This document shows, piece by piece, positions 23,401 through 37,179 of a DNA stretch of 64,000 nucleotides. A program made the translations under genes and the position numbers. The notes beneath the pieces were generated by a model. The model searched no databases. It was not told the origin of the DNA and was given only the letters and a program-made list of their open reading frames with translations. This DNA comes from Silene conica (taxonomy: Eukaryota; Streptophyta; Magnoliopsida; Caryophyllales; Caryophyllaceae): the NCBI GenBank assembly GCA_029255685.2, contig CM055314.2, positions 3,738,399-3,802,398 of the forward strand, written 5' to 3'. Numbering within the stretch: position 1 is the first letter of the stretch; every line of letters starts with the position of its first letter.

Positions 23401-26400
23401 GGTGCATGAGGGATGCAATTACTATATATGCTCTTTTGTTGATGAATTAATTGCTAGCTTGTCATGGAGTCTTCTTTTCTTTATGACTCAGATCTTGCAC
23501 TATTGCTTTTATCTTTTTAATTCATTTGATGTTTTAATTTTCAGTCAGTTGCCAATCATCATTAGTTTTGCCTAATATGTGTGTGTTTATTTTGCAGTAT
23601 ATGAATACATTAAATTACTTATCAAGTGAGACATTCTCATCCATCCCACAAGAATTGGTTCCAGACTTACAAAGGATGCTTTCATCTAATGAGACCACAA
23701 GGCCGTCTGCTTTGGATTTTACAGGTACTCAGTGACTTATTGTTTTTTATGAATCCATCTACAGAATGGAAAATTTTGAATTGCCTCATAAGGAGAGTCC
23801 ACAATCTTCCATCAAGAATAGAAAGCAAAAGGCATCACATTAAACGATATAGGTTTGTTATTTCTCTACCGATTTTGGACGCTATCCCGGAACAAAACAT
23901 AGGCTTGTAATTCTTATCTCACTTGAGTCACTTCCACTAAAAAAGAAAAAATAAAAAAATCTAAATACTGGTTTCACATGAAATATAGAAGTCCATAAGC
24001 TTTCCAATTTCACAAACTTGGTATGGGGAGGACCAGTGCAGTTCAATCATTTTAGTTGGATGTATGGTCAGTCAGAGGGGTGTGAGCATTTTAAGTTTTT
24101 TGGTGACTTCTCGACTTGGGAAGTCTTACAGTTCATCCCTAGATCTTAAAATCTTTACCTTGAACAGTTGCACTGCCGTAGGGTTGTGTACCTACGTTCA
24201 CGCCTTTTAAAAATTGGACAACTGCTTATCTGTCCTACATGGTTGAGAATCTCGAGATATTAAAAAATGGTAAGAAGATCATGTTGAACAAGGCATCCCA
24301 TATATTGGTTCATGAGAGAGGTTTTTTTATCCAGCACATGGTACACCCCTCCCTCCCTTTTCTCATCATAGACGACATTGTAAGTCTGTAATGGGTACCC
24401 CTACACAAGCCATATTTAGTAATGTAACTGCTGTTATGACTAGATCTACTTCCAGTTATCAACATTTGCCAAATTGTGTATTATAGAACTTCATTGATAT
24501 TCTCAAATGTTGTTCAGGCTCACCTTTTTTCCGAGATGACACTAGACTTCGTGCTCTTCGCTTTTTGGACCACATGCTTGTAAGAAGGTGTTTTCCCCTT
24601 TGCTTTTATCTTTTTCTTGTTTATATAATCATAATACAGGTGCATTTTTTATGTTCTAAAGGGACGAGACAACATGCAAAAGTCTGAATTTCTGAAAGCT
24701 TTGTCGGATATGTGGAAGGATTTTGACTCGAGAGTGTTGCGGTACAAGGTTTGACTATCTTTGTGGTGTATTGCTTTTGCATATCATTTCATCTTACTCA
24801 CTCTTTGTACCAGTGCTGAAATTCCTCAAGCTTTTTAAATCATTTTGCCTTCAATTAGAATCTTAGATTTGAAATATTATAACTATGATTCTGTACACTC
24901 ACTTTATTCTCATAGCTTGCTGCCACCGCTCGAGCTTTCTTTCAACGACAATTAATATTTACTTCTTTTTTCATACTGCCTGAAGGTCCTTCCTCCTCTG
25001 TGTGCTGAACTTCGCAATGTGGTAATGCAACAAATGATATTACCGATGGTCCTTACTATTGCAGAATCTCAGGTACATTTGTTCCTCTTTACCCATGAGT
25101 TTTATCTACATTGCAGATGATTACAGATGCAAGTTTTCTTTTTATCTACATCCTCAAATGGCAACGGACCTCTTCCAAAATTGTCTTTGGGGTTTTTTCT
25201 TTGCGATTATTCATGCGAAAGTAGCTTCCTTATTTTGTTTGGTTGGCTTTGTTTATTAGTATAAGTTTCCGTTGGATAGATAAATTTAGGTGATGTATTT
25301 ATGAAAGCTTTAGCTAGGCTTTCTTGAGTTATACTTCCTCAAGTTTGCAGTACATAATACTCGCATTACATACCTAATTCTAGAATGGAAGTCAATCACT
25401 ATGTTCCCTAGAGAAACTAGAATAATCTCCAATTCCTCTTAGGAGTGTATTGTGGCCATAACTGCATAATCTTTACGTCCCTACTTCAGCTGTTAAAAAC
25501 CTTGCCATTTTATCGTCAGATTTATTTGTAGAAACATTATTTTAGAAAAAAGGCGCTCGGAAAAAGAAAATATTGTGTTTTGGGTCTGATGGAATTTGGC
25601 CTTCACTCCCCGGTGCAAAAGTGGAAATACTCCTAAAAAGCATTCGAGTTGTATGTATATTGTTTATTCGCTTTCAGCTTTCCCCAGTAGAGGAAGTAAC
25701 TTCTCCTTGTTTTTTTTATCTTAAGACACGAAGTCGTTGAGACATGAATTAATTTCTATATCCGTTTCAGGACAAACTTGAATTTGAGCTATCAACATTG
25801 CCAGCTCTTGTACCAGTTTTAAGTTCTGCTTCTGGTGAAACGTTATTGCTGCTTGTGAAGCATGCTGAGTTAATAATCATGAAGGTAATACATATGCTGG
25901 CTTACTTTGTTGGTGTAATTGCTTTACAAATTCAATTTACCAGCTGAGTTATGCCTACATATACTTTTTGTTTCTTGCTATTAAGAAGAGGATGCCCACA
26001 TGGTTTAATAGAGCTAACTATTATCTGTTCTGCTGAATTTGTGCTTTTCAAGCTTATTCTTTTTGCATGATGGTAGTGAGGCAACTCCTACCCATTCTTG
26101 CAATCTTTTCAGCAAGTGAGAATTTAAACTCGTAAAGTTTGTGCATGCTCTTTATTGCTTACATCCGGAGGTCCAAATTTCTTCCACACCCTCAAAGCTA
26201 TTCTGGATGGTTGATCTGGATTCATGGACCTCGACAATTCAAATTTGATTTCTGTATGATGTTTGGAAGCATTAGTATATGGTTTGCAATTGCTACATTC
26301 TACTTAATTTGCACATTTGTGATACTAATATAGCTTCTGTTTGGCATATGTTTCTTTCTATCTGCTATTCTCCCAAGATAATGAGATAGTTCTGTCTTAG

Positions 26401-29400
26401 CATCAATAGTTACAAATCTGGGATCCCCAACAAGTAGTGCTTCACTCAAACTGAAACAGTAGTAAATTACTCCATATCTGCTGAATTACTATCATAACAA
26501 TATTTTGATGTAGTGTTGGTATTATTCTACTCTTTTCAGAGGAGATAGTATGGGAACCCTTTTGAAATGAGTTAAATTCATACTTGCGTGACAAATAGAA
26601 ATAGATAGTGAGAGCTTAAGCTTGTCTATTCTATTACCCATGCTGCCATGCAATTCCCGTGTCAGTATCACATGACGTGATCCAATTACCGACATAATTC
26701 TATGATCACGTTGGCAAAGTCGTAACACGCTAACAAATGTGGCATTAATGTTAAAATTTTGAGTGGCCTTGGAGAGGTGTTACTTTAGTGTAGGGAGGAG
26801 TCTATTGATAGAGGCGTACAAGAAGTACTGTCATCCGTAGTGTCAAGGGCTGTTATTTGTTAATAACACTCTGCATTTGTAACTTTTCAGACTAGTCAAA
26901 AAGACTTAGTATCGCATGTACTTCCCATGCTTGTTCGTGCTTATGATGATACAGATCCTCGCATACAAGAAGAAGTTCTGAAGAAAACTCTTATTCTTAC
27001 TAAGCAACTGGATTCTCAGGTGTGGCCTTTTCATTGATTCCATGTTTCAATTATTTGATGGTTTTAGGGCCTCTCTAGTTGATATGTAAAATTGTTTCTT
27101 CAATTAATATGTAGTTCATATTTGTTTGGAGCGGTACAGTGATTTCTATGATGACGAGCAAGTATATTATCACAAATTCTCATTGAAGACGGGCACTATC
27201 CGTCACAAAAGCTGAAGACGGATAGTGCCCCTCTCACAAAATGCAAGTGACACTACCCATGGAATGATCCATTTCCCCCACTTGTCTTCCCACCTATTTT
27301 GTTGTGAGAGAGACAATATCCGTCTTCAGCTTGTAACGGATAGTATCTGTCACAAGCAAGACGCTTTGTTATATTATTGTTGTGCAGCAAATTTTTTTAT
27401 TGTTCTCTGCTTGTATTGCTAGCACCCATGAAATTCAGCTTACCTTGATTTTTATTGTTGCAGTTGGTGAAACAAGCACTAGTTCCCCGTGTGCATGCCT
27501 TGGCTCTTAAGACAACTGTTGCTGCTGTGAGCATCTATTTTCTTCTCCTTGTCATTTTTTTCTACTTTCAAAATGGTGAGGGTTAAATGTGTCCCTTATA
27601 TTTAGTTAGATAGACAATAATGTTTTCTTTGGACTTGGATGCTGAGTACGTGTTTATGGGTATCATGTTTGATTTATAGACTAGATGAGTGAGATATTAG
27701 GATGGGCGGATGGGGTCATGCCGTAATTTTGGACGCAACCACACACACTGACACAGGGTACATGTGCATGTCTTCAGAAACCCGTATTAACTCCGAATAC
27801 AAGATGCCATTAGTATTTTAATCTGAAATTGATGGAAAATGTCTAACCTATAAGGCGAGACAAAATAGGTTGATGGCCGAAACTAAAAATTTATCTCTAA
27901 AAGCACAGGTGGGCACTTTCAAAAATAATAGTTTGCAGCACCATGCGCATAGACAATGGTATATCACTCTTTCCCCAGTCTTCACTATAGTCTTGTGTTT
28001 TATATGAGGGCTTTTTTTCTTCTTTTTTTTGAAATACTTATTTGAGGCAAGGAGAGGGGGCAACATATATGATGCCACCTTGTTCTGTTACTAGTGTAGA
28101 AGCCAGAAGGGGAAATTAAAAGGTAACCAGAGGGAAATTTATAAACAAGGGATCTAGTGAGAAAAGAGGTTAGCGGTTTGAGAAGCAGCAAATTGTCTTG
28201 TTTCCTTAAAATTGTCAGTTGCGTGTCTGGAACAAATAACTAGCTAGTTACTGAATTTAAGGTGATCTATACCCGGGGTCATATTTCAGTTATGATAGGA
28301 AGTTTGTACTAGCTACTAATTGGCTGAAGGAAAGGATAGGGGTGGAAAGTTACGAGCAAACCCTATTTGTTCACTAAATTCTTTCTTAGTTTTTAATTAT
28401 GTATACATATGGTATCATCCACAATTACAAGCAGAGCGATACAGTTGCAAACAGTGTTTATTGCAAGCAGATAAATTTTAGAAGGGACTGTTTCTCATAT
28501 AATAGTTGTCATATAAATTTTGTGTTCAGTTACATTTATGGTGTCATGGTGAGATATTTATAATACCTCCCATGACGCTTGTACAAATCTAAATCCTCTA
28601 ATATCAGCTAAGCAAAATTTGCTAATAGTGTATCAAATCATTTAGTCATTTATCGTTGCGACTGATTACTGGGTATCAGACTATCAGTTAGCCAATCAGC
28701 TAATTACATTACAACGGAAAATGTCTTAGTGAAATTTTCTTTCATAATAATTGATGATCTTAACTTATGATATGTTCTGGTACTAAATTGGCAGTGTCGT
28801 CTTGCATCACAGGTAAGAGTAGCACAGATAAGAGTAGTTGAGTTGTGACTATGATGTCAGCCAAAACAAAAGCCTGTAAATAAAGCAGATAAATAATTAA
28901 AATTGCTATTTTATATGTATATGAAGATTTATGTGCATCGCAAAGCCTCCAAATATTCCACCCGATTTTTGATTGTGGACTGATAGTTTCTTCATTCATT
29001 TAGTTGCATATGCTTACATTTCTGTGGTGGGCAGGTGAGAGTGAATTCTCTGCTATGCTTGGGGGAGTTGCTTCACACGCTCGATAAACAAGCTGTTCTA
29101 GAGGTTTTGCAAACAATCCAGCGATGTACTGCTGTTGACCGTTCTCAGCCAACCCTGATGTGTACTCTTTCTGTTGCCAATTCTGTCTTGAAGCAGGTAG
29201 AGTTCTTTATTTCTGGGCATAGTTGTATAATAATGTATACCTGTATCTAACAGGTCAGCCGGGTTATTTCGGTTGCAGGTGTGTTATTATTGGTAATTTG
29301 GTCAGTGTGGATCAGTTTGGTCAGTTTTTGCTTATTCCTCTTCATTGTGCTGTTTACAGTTTGGAACAGAGTTTGTAGCAGAACATGTCCTCCCGCTACT

Positions 29401-30690
29401 CGCTCCTCTTCTGACCGCTCAACAGTTGAATGTTCAGCAGTTTGCAAAATACATGGCCTTTTTTAAGGACATCTTAAGGTATTTTAATTACAGGATATAT
29501 ACAAACTGACATCTCTACAAAATACTCGTGATTATACTTCCTTCCATTTTCAATTCATTGGGGTTTTGGTCTGGCTATAGAAAAATTGAGGAGAAAAGAG
29601 GAGTGTCCGTGACTGATTCTGGATTTTCAGAGGTAAAAAAATCTCCTGGACTGGGACCCCAGTCAGAACCATCCAAAGAAATGAATGGAATGGGATCTGT
29701 GTCAGCTGTGAAGAAAAGTGCATCATGGGATGAAGAAGATTGGCCCGGCGCAAAGAAACCAGCAGACCTATCCACTCAATCATATACCGGTGAGTCTTGT
29801 ATTAGACGGTCTCACATGTGTGTCTTCTATAATACAAACTCACATGACTATGTAGACAAATCCATTGAAGTAAAAATATTTACCCAATAATCCTACCATG
29901 GGATCGTCTCATCTGAAAATTTGTGTTTTAACTATATTATGGTTATTTGATTTGTCTCATATGTTAGGCCGTCTCATATAATTAAGTTTTGTGATCTTAA
30001 ACAGGTAACACGCTGTCTATGAAGCCTAACAATGAGACTCGGTTGGTGAATGGTGTGACCATGCACTCTAATTCGTCACTGAAAGCTGTTGCCTCAGACT
30101 CACAGTTAATGAATTCACGCCCATCAATCGACATTGAGTGGCCACCTCGGATATCATCTGGTTCCGTTCCTCAGAGTGACACCAAAATACATATTCAAAG
30201 CACATCTCCAAAAAGTTTAGACGATGTTGACCCGTTTGCTGACTGGCCACCTAAGCCAAGTGGTGCGACCGGAATCTCCACAAACAATGGTACCACAGGA
30301 ATCTCCACAAACAATCACGCGTCTAATTCTACCTCGATTTTCTCCAATGATTCAAACTGGGCTTCTCAGAGTCTCGGTGGGCCATCAAGCCAATATCAGG
30401 GAGGTTTGGGATTCAACGATATTTCTCTGGACAGTGGGCTAGGATCAGGCCAATCGTTGGGCACCCTGAAACACAATCAAAGCAACTCTGGTATCGGCAG
30501 TAACTATTCCAGGAAGAGTGCATCAGATATCGGTTCCATTTTTAACTCCTCCAGTAATGCCCTCAGACTGGCGCCACCACCGTCCACTGCTGTTGGAAGA
30601 GGGAGGGGAAGAGGTAGAGGTGCTCAGGGTCAGTTTGGTTCGGCACATAAGGTGACTTCTGATCAGCCAGCTCTTCTGGACTTGCTGTAA
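20407..30690 (+). CDS. SCYL2: SCY1-like protein 2 (SCYL2) pseudokinase
   Basis: SCYL2 proteins associate with clathrin-coated vesicles and act in post-Golgi trafficking. Exons: 20407-20901, 21491-21595, 22307-22417, 22570-22752, 23598-23724, 24518-24579, 24662-24748, 24986-25072, 25771-25884, 26891-27019, 27464-27526, 29035-29196, 29360-29478, 29581-29789, 30005-30690; 2,739 nt, 912 aa. The kinase-like domain spans about 35-330. The catalytic HRD aspartate is lost (HRAISPE, 194-200), the DFG position reads GGFGF (213-217), and APE is kept (256-258), so it should be inactive or weakly active. A HEAT-like helical middle follows, then a disordered Ser/Asn-rich tail with [17 protein letters not shown] and a C-terminal ALLDLL. 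DPF and LLDLL resemble adaptor- and clathrin-binding motifs. An in-frame TTG precedes the ATG; the ATG was chosen. Exon 3's acceptor is the least certain border. Confidence 0.92.
27171..27363. mobile_element. MITE family A, variant copy, in SCYL2 intron 11
   Basis: The copy starts CACAAATTCTCATTGAAGACG and ends GTCACAAGCAAGACG, with ATCCGTCACAAAAGCTGAAG and its inverse inside. It belongs to the same family as copies at 39.5, 44.8, 47.3, 53.8, 56.4, 58.5 and 60.9 kb, in a variant with GAAGACGG arms shared with the 47.3-kb copy. Confidence 0.75.
29793..29990. mobile_element. Decayed MITE-like sequence in SCYL2 intron
   Basis: Inverted phrases TTAGACGGTCTCACATG and GGCCGTCTCATATAATTAA lie near the two ends, with an internal ATGGGATCGTCTCATCTGA. 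Similar GTCTCA phrases occur at 42,340-42,400. The ends are not sharp, so only the general nature is supported. Confidence 0.4.
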
Positions 30691-31385
30691 ACACTATTCA
30701 GGTATGCTGGAGTTTGAAGATCAAAGTCATGTCAATTATTACAAGAATTTTGTTTATGATTCATATATACAAGTATTGAAGTATACAACTGAGGTTATAC
30801 ACCGTAAACGGGATGGCGAAGATTTAGTGATTGCTTCATTTGAATTATACGAAATTGGTTTAGTGTCAACATTTTTTACTTCTTGGATCAATTTCCTCCA
30901 ATAATTTTAGTTTTTATAGGCAGTAAGGAGAAAGTGTCGTTACGGGTGTTTGAATTAAAATGCGCACAAAAGGTATTATACAACCAGATGTACGAGTGGT
31001 AATTGTAAAGCTTCTTCTTGAGTTATGTTTTAATATATTGTGAAACTTATCCTTCGGCCAATATATTTCAGAAATCGTCTTTATTTGATTGTAATCTTTT
31101 GGAAAATCCATTATTGCAAGAGACAACTATTCAAGAAATAGTCTTCTACGGAATGAATACTTTCATTTTGCATGCATAAATGCACAACGAGTGAATTGAT
31201 TGACTACATAATGTTTGTTCATTTGCCATTTAATAACAATAATCGAGAAAGGTAATCCGAGTATTTCGCATAAATTGTTACTTATCGAGTCGAAAAATAA
31301 GAAAAACGAGTTTAAGGGAAAATATACAGGTGAATGGGGAGTATACATAAAAGGTTGTGTGTTATTTGTAAAAATATAAAGGGAC
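30691..31385. other. SCYL2 3' flank and intergenic DNA
   Basis: The first few hundred bases after the stop are probable 3' UTR. The rest is AT-rich with no recognisable gene or repeat. Confidence 0.4.
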
Positions 31386-32050
31386 GTGCTAAATCCTACA
31401 CGCAAAATGCTTAATCCAACACATTTTTCCCACTTTATTCCGATTTTATCCCTGCCATTTCTACCCACGATAAGAGAACTAATTGTTAAACAAAAATCCT
31501 AGAAATCCCCCAAAAAAACTACCACTGAATCCCCACCTGCCGCCCAACCAACAACCTTATAGACTGACCGATGACATATATGGGTTAGTCCTTGGCCTAT
31601 GGGGATGGAGAAGGGAGGTCGATGACCGTGGAGTCATTGAGGAAGAGAGGAAGGGGGAACTAGAAGGGATTCGCATGGGGTGTTGGACGCCGCAAAGTCA
31701 CCGGCGACAGGGTTAATCGACGACGAAGAAGTGGTTGCCCGCTCAGAGGTGGTCGTCACCGGTGTTGAGGGAAGGGTGGAGGCAATATGGTCGACGACGA
31801 TTAGGTGTTGAGAAAGGGAGAAGGGAAAGGGGAAGAACGAGTCGTTGGCGGGGTGTTCAACATAGTAGAGTGGCTGACGGTAAACTTGGTCGTAGGTGCC
31901 CAGTGGTCGGTGGTCAGGGGCTGAAGGATGGCTGCAGGCGGTCAGGGGTGGTGTGAGGAGGATTGGTTTTTGTTTTTATGAAGGGTAATGATGGAAAAAA
32001 GGAAACAAAATGTGTTTGATGTAGTAAAAGGGTGTGCGGAATTTAGCAAT
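31386..32050. mobile_element. TIR element, family C, copy 1
   Basis: The left end reads GTGCTAAATCCTACACGC and the right end reverse-complements to AATTGCTAAATTCCGCACAC. The similarity continues inward (AATCCAACACATTTT versus ATCAAACACATTTTG). The interior is GC-rich with GGTCGTCACCGG-type phrases and no convincing protein. The element at 37.2 kb has the same ends. The superfamily is unresolved because no target duplication is clear. Confidence 0.6.
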
Positions 32051-32298
32051 TACGAATATAAATACGTGGTGGTACTTTGTAAAAATACGCAAATACATAA
32101 TGGTTAAAATTTTCCAAAAGAAACAATAATATTTGAACACATAGTAGCCACTTATTCACATCATTATACAAAGGTGGGGTCAAGATTCGACATAAAACTT
32201 TATCAAGACATGGGTAGATTGTGGAGGTCTTGAGTGAGTTTTGTCGGAAGACTGACATGAATCTCGTCTTAAAATCAACCAATAATCTTACCTTAATA

Positions 32299-32555
32299 CT
32301 CCCTCCGATCCAGACAAAAGGTAACAGTTGCTTTTTGGCACTATTCATGGTCGTAGAGAATCTTTGATATTACCGTTAATCTATAAGACAAAATATAGTC
32401 ATGTGAGATCTTGTTTGATTTATCGTCATGAATGCTATAAGAATATCAAATTTTTATAATTTTTAATAATGTGTAACTAAAGATATTTATGTTACAAAAC
32501 GTGCCTCGACAACTGTGATAAAGCAACCGTTACCTTTTGTCTGGATCGGAGGGAG
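32299..32555. mobile_element. Stowaway MITE
   Basis: The element begins CTCCCTCCGATCCAGACAAA and ends with the exact inverse (GTCTGGATCGGAGGGAG), flanked by TA on both sides (32297-32298, 32556-32557). CTCCCTCCG termini and a TA target are diagnostic of Stowaway, the Tc1/mariner-related MITEs. Arms extend inward as AAAGGTAACAGTTGC versus AAAGGTAACGGTTGC. Confidence 0.93.
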
Positions 32556-33102
32556 TAGTTAGTACCATTTTTTTTTTTCTGAAATCCCACAAAGAGGGAC
32601 TAATTCATCTTATTAATATCACTGGTAACAAGTTCACAAACATAATGAGGTAAGTCGTGGCTATTCCACATTCGACTACTAACTTGCGACGAGCTCAAAT
32701 GGGTCAGCTCATGCGCTACTGTATTAAAGTTTCGACCAACACAAGACCACGAACAAGAAGAAAAATCAACACAACATGAAACAATATCATCAATTAGAAG
32801 ATGAAAGTCACCCCGCCCCTGCGTACTTCGCAGCTTTTAAGGAATCATAAGCAGTATAAATGTATGTATGCATGCACTAGGTTGTAGTAGGGATGACAAT
32901 GGATATGATCGGGAAATGATCCTATAAATTCCAGATCCGGTACAACACAATGCAATTTAGGACATGTTTGTCCTCTGTACGGAACCAATACATTACAGCA
33001 GCGCTACAATATCTTTTCCTAAACATCTGCATTACAAGAGTAACCTAAAAGCAAGTCTGACCTACCTGTAGATTGAAATCTCCAAGTGATGAATTTACTG
33101 GT

Positions 33103-36100
33103 CTAATAGCGTCCTGACCTAGAGTGACTCATATCGTCCAATGTAGCCCCAAATACTCGTCGAGAGTAATCATAATTGTAGCTCTCCTGACGAGACCTAT
33201 GTGTACTGGAATCTGGTTCTACGCCAGGGGGGAGCAATTCTAAAAACAGCAACGTAACAATGTTTAGGAATCATGAGGAACAGAATTGCAGACAAAAAGA
33301 ACAAAACAGCAGAAGCAAATATACAAACAAAAGGCAAATGATTGTGAATGTGGAAGATGAGAAAAGGAAGCAAAAAATAATAAAAAGGATACCATGTATT
33401 ACCAGATTCATAGGGAACTGAGTTGGTTGGTCGTCTACCAGATGATGAAAACCTTGTGGGTTGATGAGGATCTTCCATACCAAAAGGTGTAGGATGGAAC
33501 CTTGAATTGATTGGTGAATTTGACGAGAATCTTGATGTAGAGGCCACCTTCGCTGCTGTCTTATCTTGCCCAGAGATCTGTCAACAGAATCAAAATGTTA
33601 ATAGCAAGATGAGGCATTCAAATGGTTGTTATCGATGTGTAATTCAGTAACAATGCCATATCAGACACGACAGTCATTACCCTGCTGCAATTTTCGATGC
33701 ATGTCAGTGCAAACTGCAAATATAATATACTGATCAACAATGTATAATAACAAACACTTTCAGAGTTCAGCTCATGAGATAGAATAGTAGATATGTGTTG
33801 TGACTTGTTAGCTACAATAGTCAATGGCCATAACCAGGAATATAAGCTTATAAACACTAGTGAGGTCCAAAATAGTAACATCATTACCAAATAGCATCAA
33901 AAGTTTCCGATTATGGTATGGTAAAAGCGTTCGATTTACCAAGCCCAACCCATGTGTTTAACAAATAGATATGATGCTTCCACATGGCAGAAAAAACCCC
34001 ACAATTGTAGCAGTTAACATCAATCATCATTTAACCCCTCAACAACCACTAACACGTTGAAAAAGATGTACATGGAAACATGATAAAAGAAAGAATGACC
34101 AAAATCAACAAGTGTGGATAATAAAACTTGAAATTGAGAAGGAAAAAGATCTTCTAAAAAGAGAACTATTGGAGCCAATTATATATAACTAATGTGTAAA
34201 GAATGGAAAAAAAAGAGTAAAAATCATAAAAAAGTAAATTATAAAAAAAAATTAATAAGTTATTGAAAACATTGGATACATGCTCCATAGGGAACAGGTA
34301 TAGAGCAACACACATAAACATGCTCACATGTGGTTTTCAGGTGTACATAAGCAGGCCTAGTAAACATTATAAGATTGGAATAAATGTATCCTGGAGTAAA
34401 ATGAAGGAATGGACATAATAGAGGAGGACAAACCGCAAATTTCAAAGTCCGATTGTAGAGAGTCACAAGACCAGAGAAAAGCTTCGTAGCATAATCAGCA
34501 ATCTCCTCGGTTTCGTACTCAGCAAAAGCATAACCCTTGGGCTTCTCCGTTTCCTTGTCCTTTGGAATGTGTAAATCAACTACCCGTCCTGCTTGGATAA
34601 GGATGTCATAAAGAACTCTCTCGGTAACCTTCTCATCCAAATTACCTGTACAGGACATAGTTACAGCATATTAGCATACAACATGATTCTGCAGAAAAAA
34701 GGGGAGAAGTTCCTGAATGACATTTTTGTAACAATAAAGTATACGATAGCGTCAAATATGCTATATTGATATATATCCAACTTCACAGAAATTTTTCTAG
34801 GATGTGTCAATAGATACTCTCTTAGTCACTCAAGATGTTGCCAATTAAGCCTTCTTTTATTGGAAAAATATGTGAGGCAGCAGATTGTTACTAATTCGTT
34901 ATCTAATCTCTATTATCGGAACCTCCCACCCCCTCCCTCTTTCCCGCTGAGTCCCCAAGGGACCCAACAGTCCAACATCATGTGAGCAAATGGCTACCAA
35001 TTGGTAATCAAACTCTATTTTCTTCTATCTTATCTTAAGCATTAAGCCGGAAACATGTGTTCAAACAAGGTACTAAATATCAGCCATAACACAATGTATC
35101 AGTTTTACATAGATGATTTTGCATCTTTCTACACCACTATTTTTTGACATATAAAGGTTTTCTAAAAACATTGATATTTGGCTGGTATGGCTGATATTTG
35201 ACCGATACCGCCGGTAGACGACCCCAATACTTGGCGATACCTGGCCAATACTAGACTGATACGACTTATATGACTGATATAAAAACAAGGTACGATAGAT
35301 GGTTACATTGGACATGGCATCATGGCATAGTACACAGGGGCGATTGATAATCATTACCGCAATCACTACTGATACTATGATTTAAAAGTTAAAACAATGG
35401 TCCCAGAGGATAAGCTAGCCAAGTCTAACAACAGCCCAACTTGATAAATCTTGATTAACTCAACAAACCAAACAAAATTACAACTTATTTCCATATCTTG
35501 AAGCTCATTCATCAATGCTTACTACTAAGTCACAGTCACCCTCATTGCCACAGCTTTATTCAAATCAGGATTGATACCCTATTTAAAAGCCGAAATATGC
35601 TTTGTAAGTCATAATTGACGCACTATTCAGTTTGGGAGTATTAATTTCTGAACTGTTTAATAAATGACAATTCAAGCAACAACTATTTCTCATTTGATGA
35701 TGTTGTTATTACCAAGTATATCACAGTATTGCAAAGCCAAATATGTAACAATAAAAAAGAACCCTAATTCAGTAACCCTCTCATCCAAATTACCTGTACA
35801 GGACATAATTAAAGCATATTAGCATACAACATCATTCTGCAGAAAAACAGGGAGAAGTTCCTGAATGCCATTTTTGTAACAATAAAACATACAATAGTGT
35901 CAAATATGCTATATATCCAACACCACAGAAATTTTCTTGAGGATGTGTTAATTGATACTCTCTTAGTATTTAGTAACTCAAGACACTGCCAATTACGTCC
36001 TTTTTTTTAATTGCAAAACTATGTGAGACAACAGATTGTTACTACTTCGTTATCTACTCTCTATTATCTGAACCTCCCATCCCCCACCTCTTCCCCGCTT

Positions 36101-37034
36101 TGAGTCCTCAAGGCACCCAACATCATGTCAGCAAATGGCTACCAAATTGGTAATCAACCCCTCTTTTCTTCTATCTTATCTTATCCTAAGCAGATAGCTG
36201 GAAACATGTGTCCCCAACATGGCACTAAATATCGGCAACAACACAACGTATCAGTTTTACATAGATGATTTTGCATCTTTCCACACCAATATTTTCTGAT
36301 AAATAAGGGCTGCCTGAAAACATCGATCTTTGGCCGGTATGATTGATATTCGACCGATACAGCCAATAGCCAGCCAATACAACTTACATGACTGACATAA
36401 AAACAAGATACGATAAACCGTGACATAGAACGTAACAAAGTGGCATAGTACACAGTGGCAATTGATGACCATTATTGCAATCGATACTGATACTGTGGTT
36501 TAATAGAATGGTCCTTGAGGATAAGGTAGCAAAGTGTAACCGCAGCCGAATTTGATCTATCTTCATTAACTCAAGAAACAAATATCATACGAAGTAACTT
36601 CTTTCCATATTTTGAAGCTCAATCATGAATGCTTACAACTAAGTCACAGTCACCCTCATTTGCACGGCTTAATCAAATGAGGAAACCCTAGATACCCTAA
36701 TTAAACGCCGAAATAAGCTTCATAAATCAAAATTGCCGCACAATTCAGTTTCGGGGTATTAATTTCTCAACTGTATGCATAATAATTGACAATTCCACCA
36801 ACAATTCTTTCTCATTTTTTGTTCTTACTGCCAAGTATAACTTCAATTAACTCCTACAGTAAATCACAAAATTGCAAAGCCAAATAATAAAAAAGAACCC
36901 TAATTCAGCAAAATACCTAGAAAAATTGAATTGAATTGAATTGAACTGAAGTGAAGTAAAAGAAAGAAAATGGGGAAAATGAAGAATAAGGAATTACCAA
37001 TGTAAATGGTGGACTTTTGATTAGAACCAGACAT
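33103..37034 (-). CDS. RBM7: Single-RRM RNA-binding protein, RBM7-like
   Basis: Exons in transcript order: 36998-37034, 34434-34645, 33403-33577, 33103-33239; 561 nt, 186 aa. One RRM fills residues 9-85, with RNP2 IYIGNL, RNP1 KGYAFAEY, and a third beta strand ending LKFAISGQDK. The tail is Ser/Arg/Pro-rich (NSRFHPTPFG, SRRVFGATLDDM, SHSRSGRY). One RRM, IPKDK and a short tail fit the RBM7 family, the RNA-binding subunit of the nuclear exosome targeting (NEXT) complex, rather than SF3B4, which has two RRMs. The RRM call is firm; the RBM7 name is a judgement from memory. The ATG at 37034 begins MSGSNQKST; an earlier in-frame ATG at 37112 is judged leader. The first intron is about 2.35 kb and contains a tandem duplication. 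Confidence 0.85.
34624..36908 (-). repeat. ~1.15-kb tandem duplication in the RRM gene's first intron
   Basis: Segment 34624-35772 is repeated as 35773-36908 with scattered substitutions and small indels. Matching landmarks are TACCTGTACAGGACATA at 34643 and 35791, the GATATTTGGC/ATCTTTGGCC region at 35166 and 36326, and a shared final phrase AAAGAACCCTAATTCAG ending at 35772 and 36908. Each copy includes the acceptor of exon 2 and about 20 exon bases. Confidence 0.9.
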
Positions 37035-37179
37035 CGTCGATGAAAACCGATACCCGCACGGTTTTCGAGATTTCTTTCTGGGTTTCGGCCGTACTTCTCC
37101 TGTCCTTAACACCTTTTTCTTCTTCTCCGGCTGTAATAAATACGTCTACTTTCTATTAAATTCTAATTTGCATTTGTCG

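Noticed and set aside
31483..31956. Two + strand frames rich in Arg/Gly
   Set aside because: They come from the GC-rich interior of a TIR element and have no family features.
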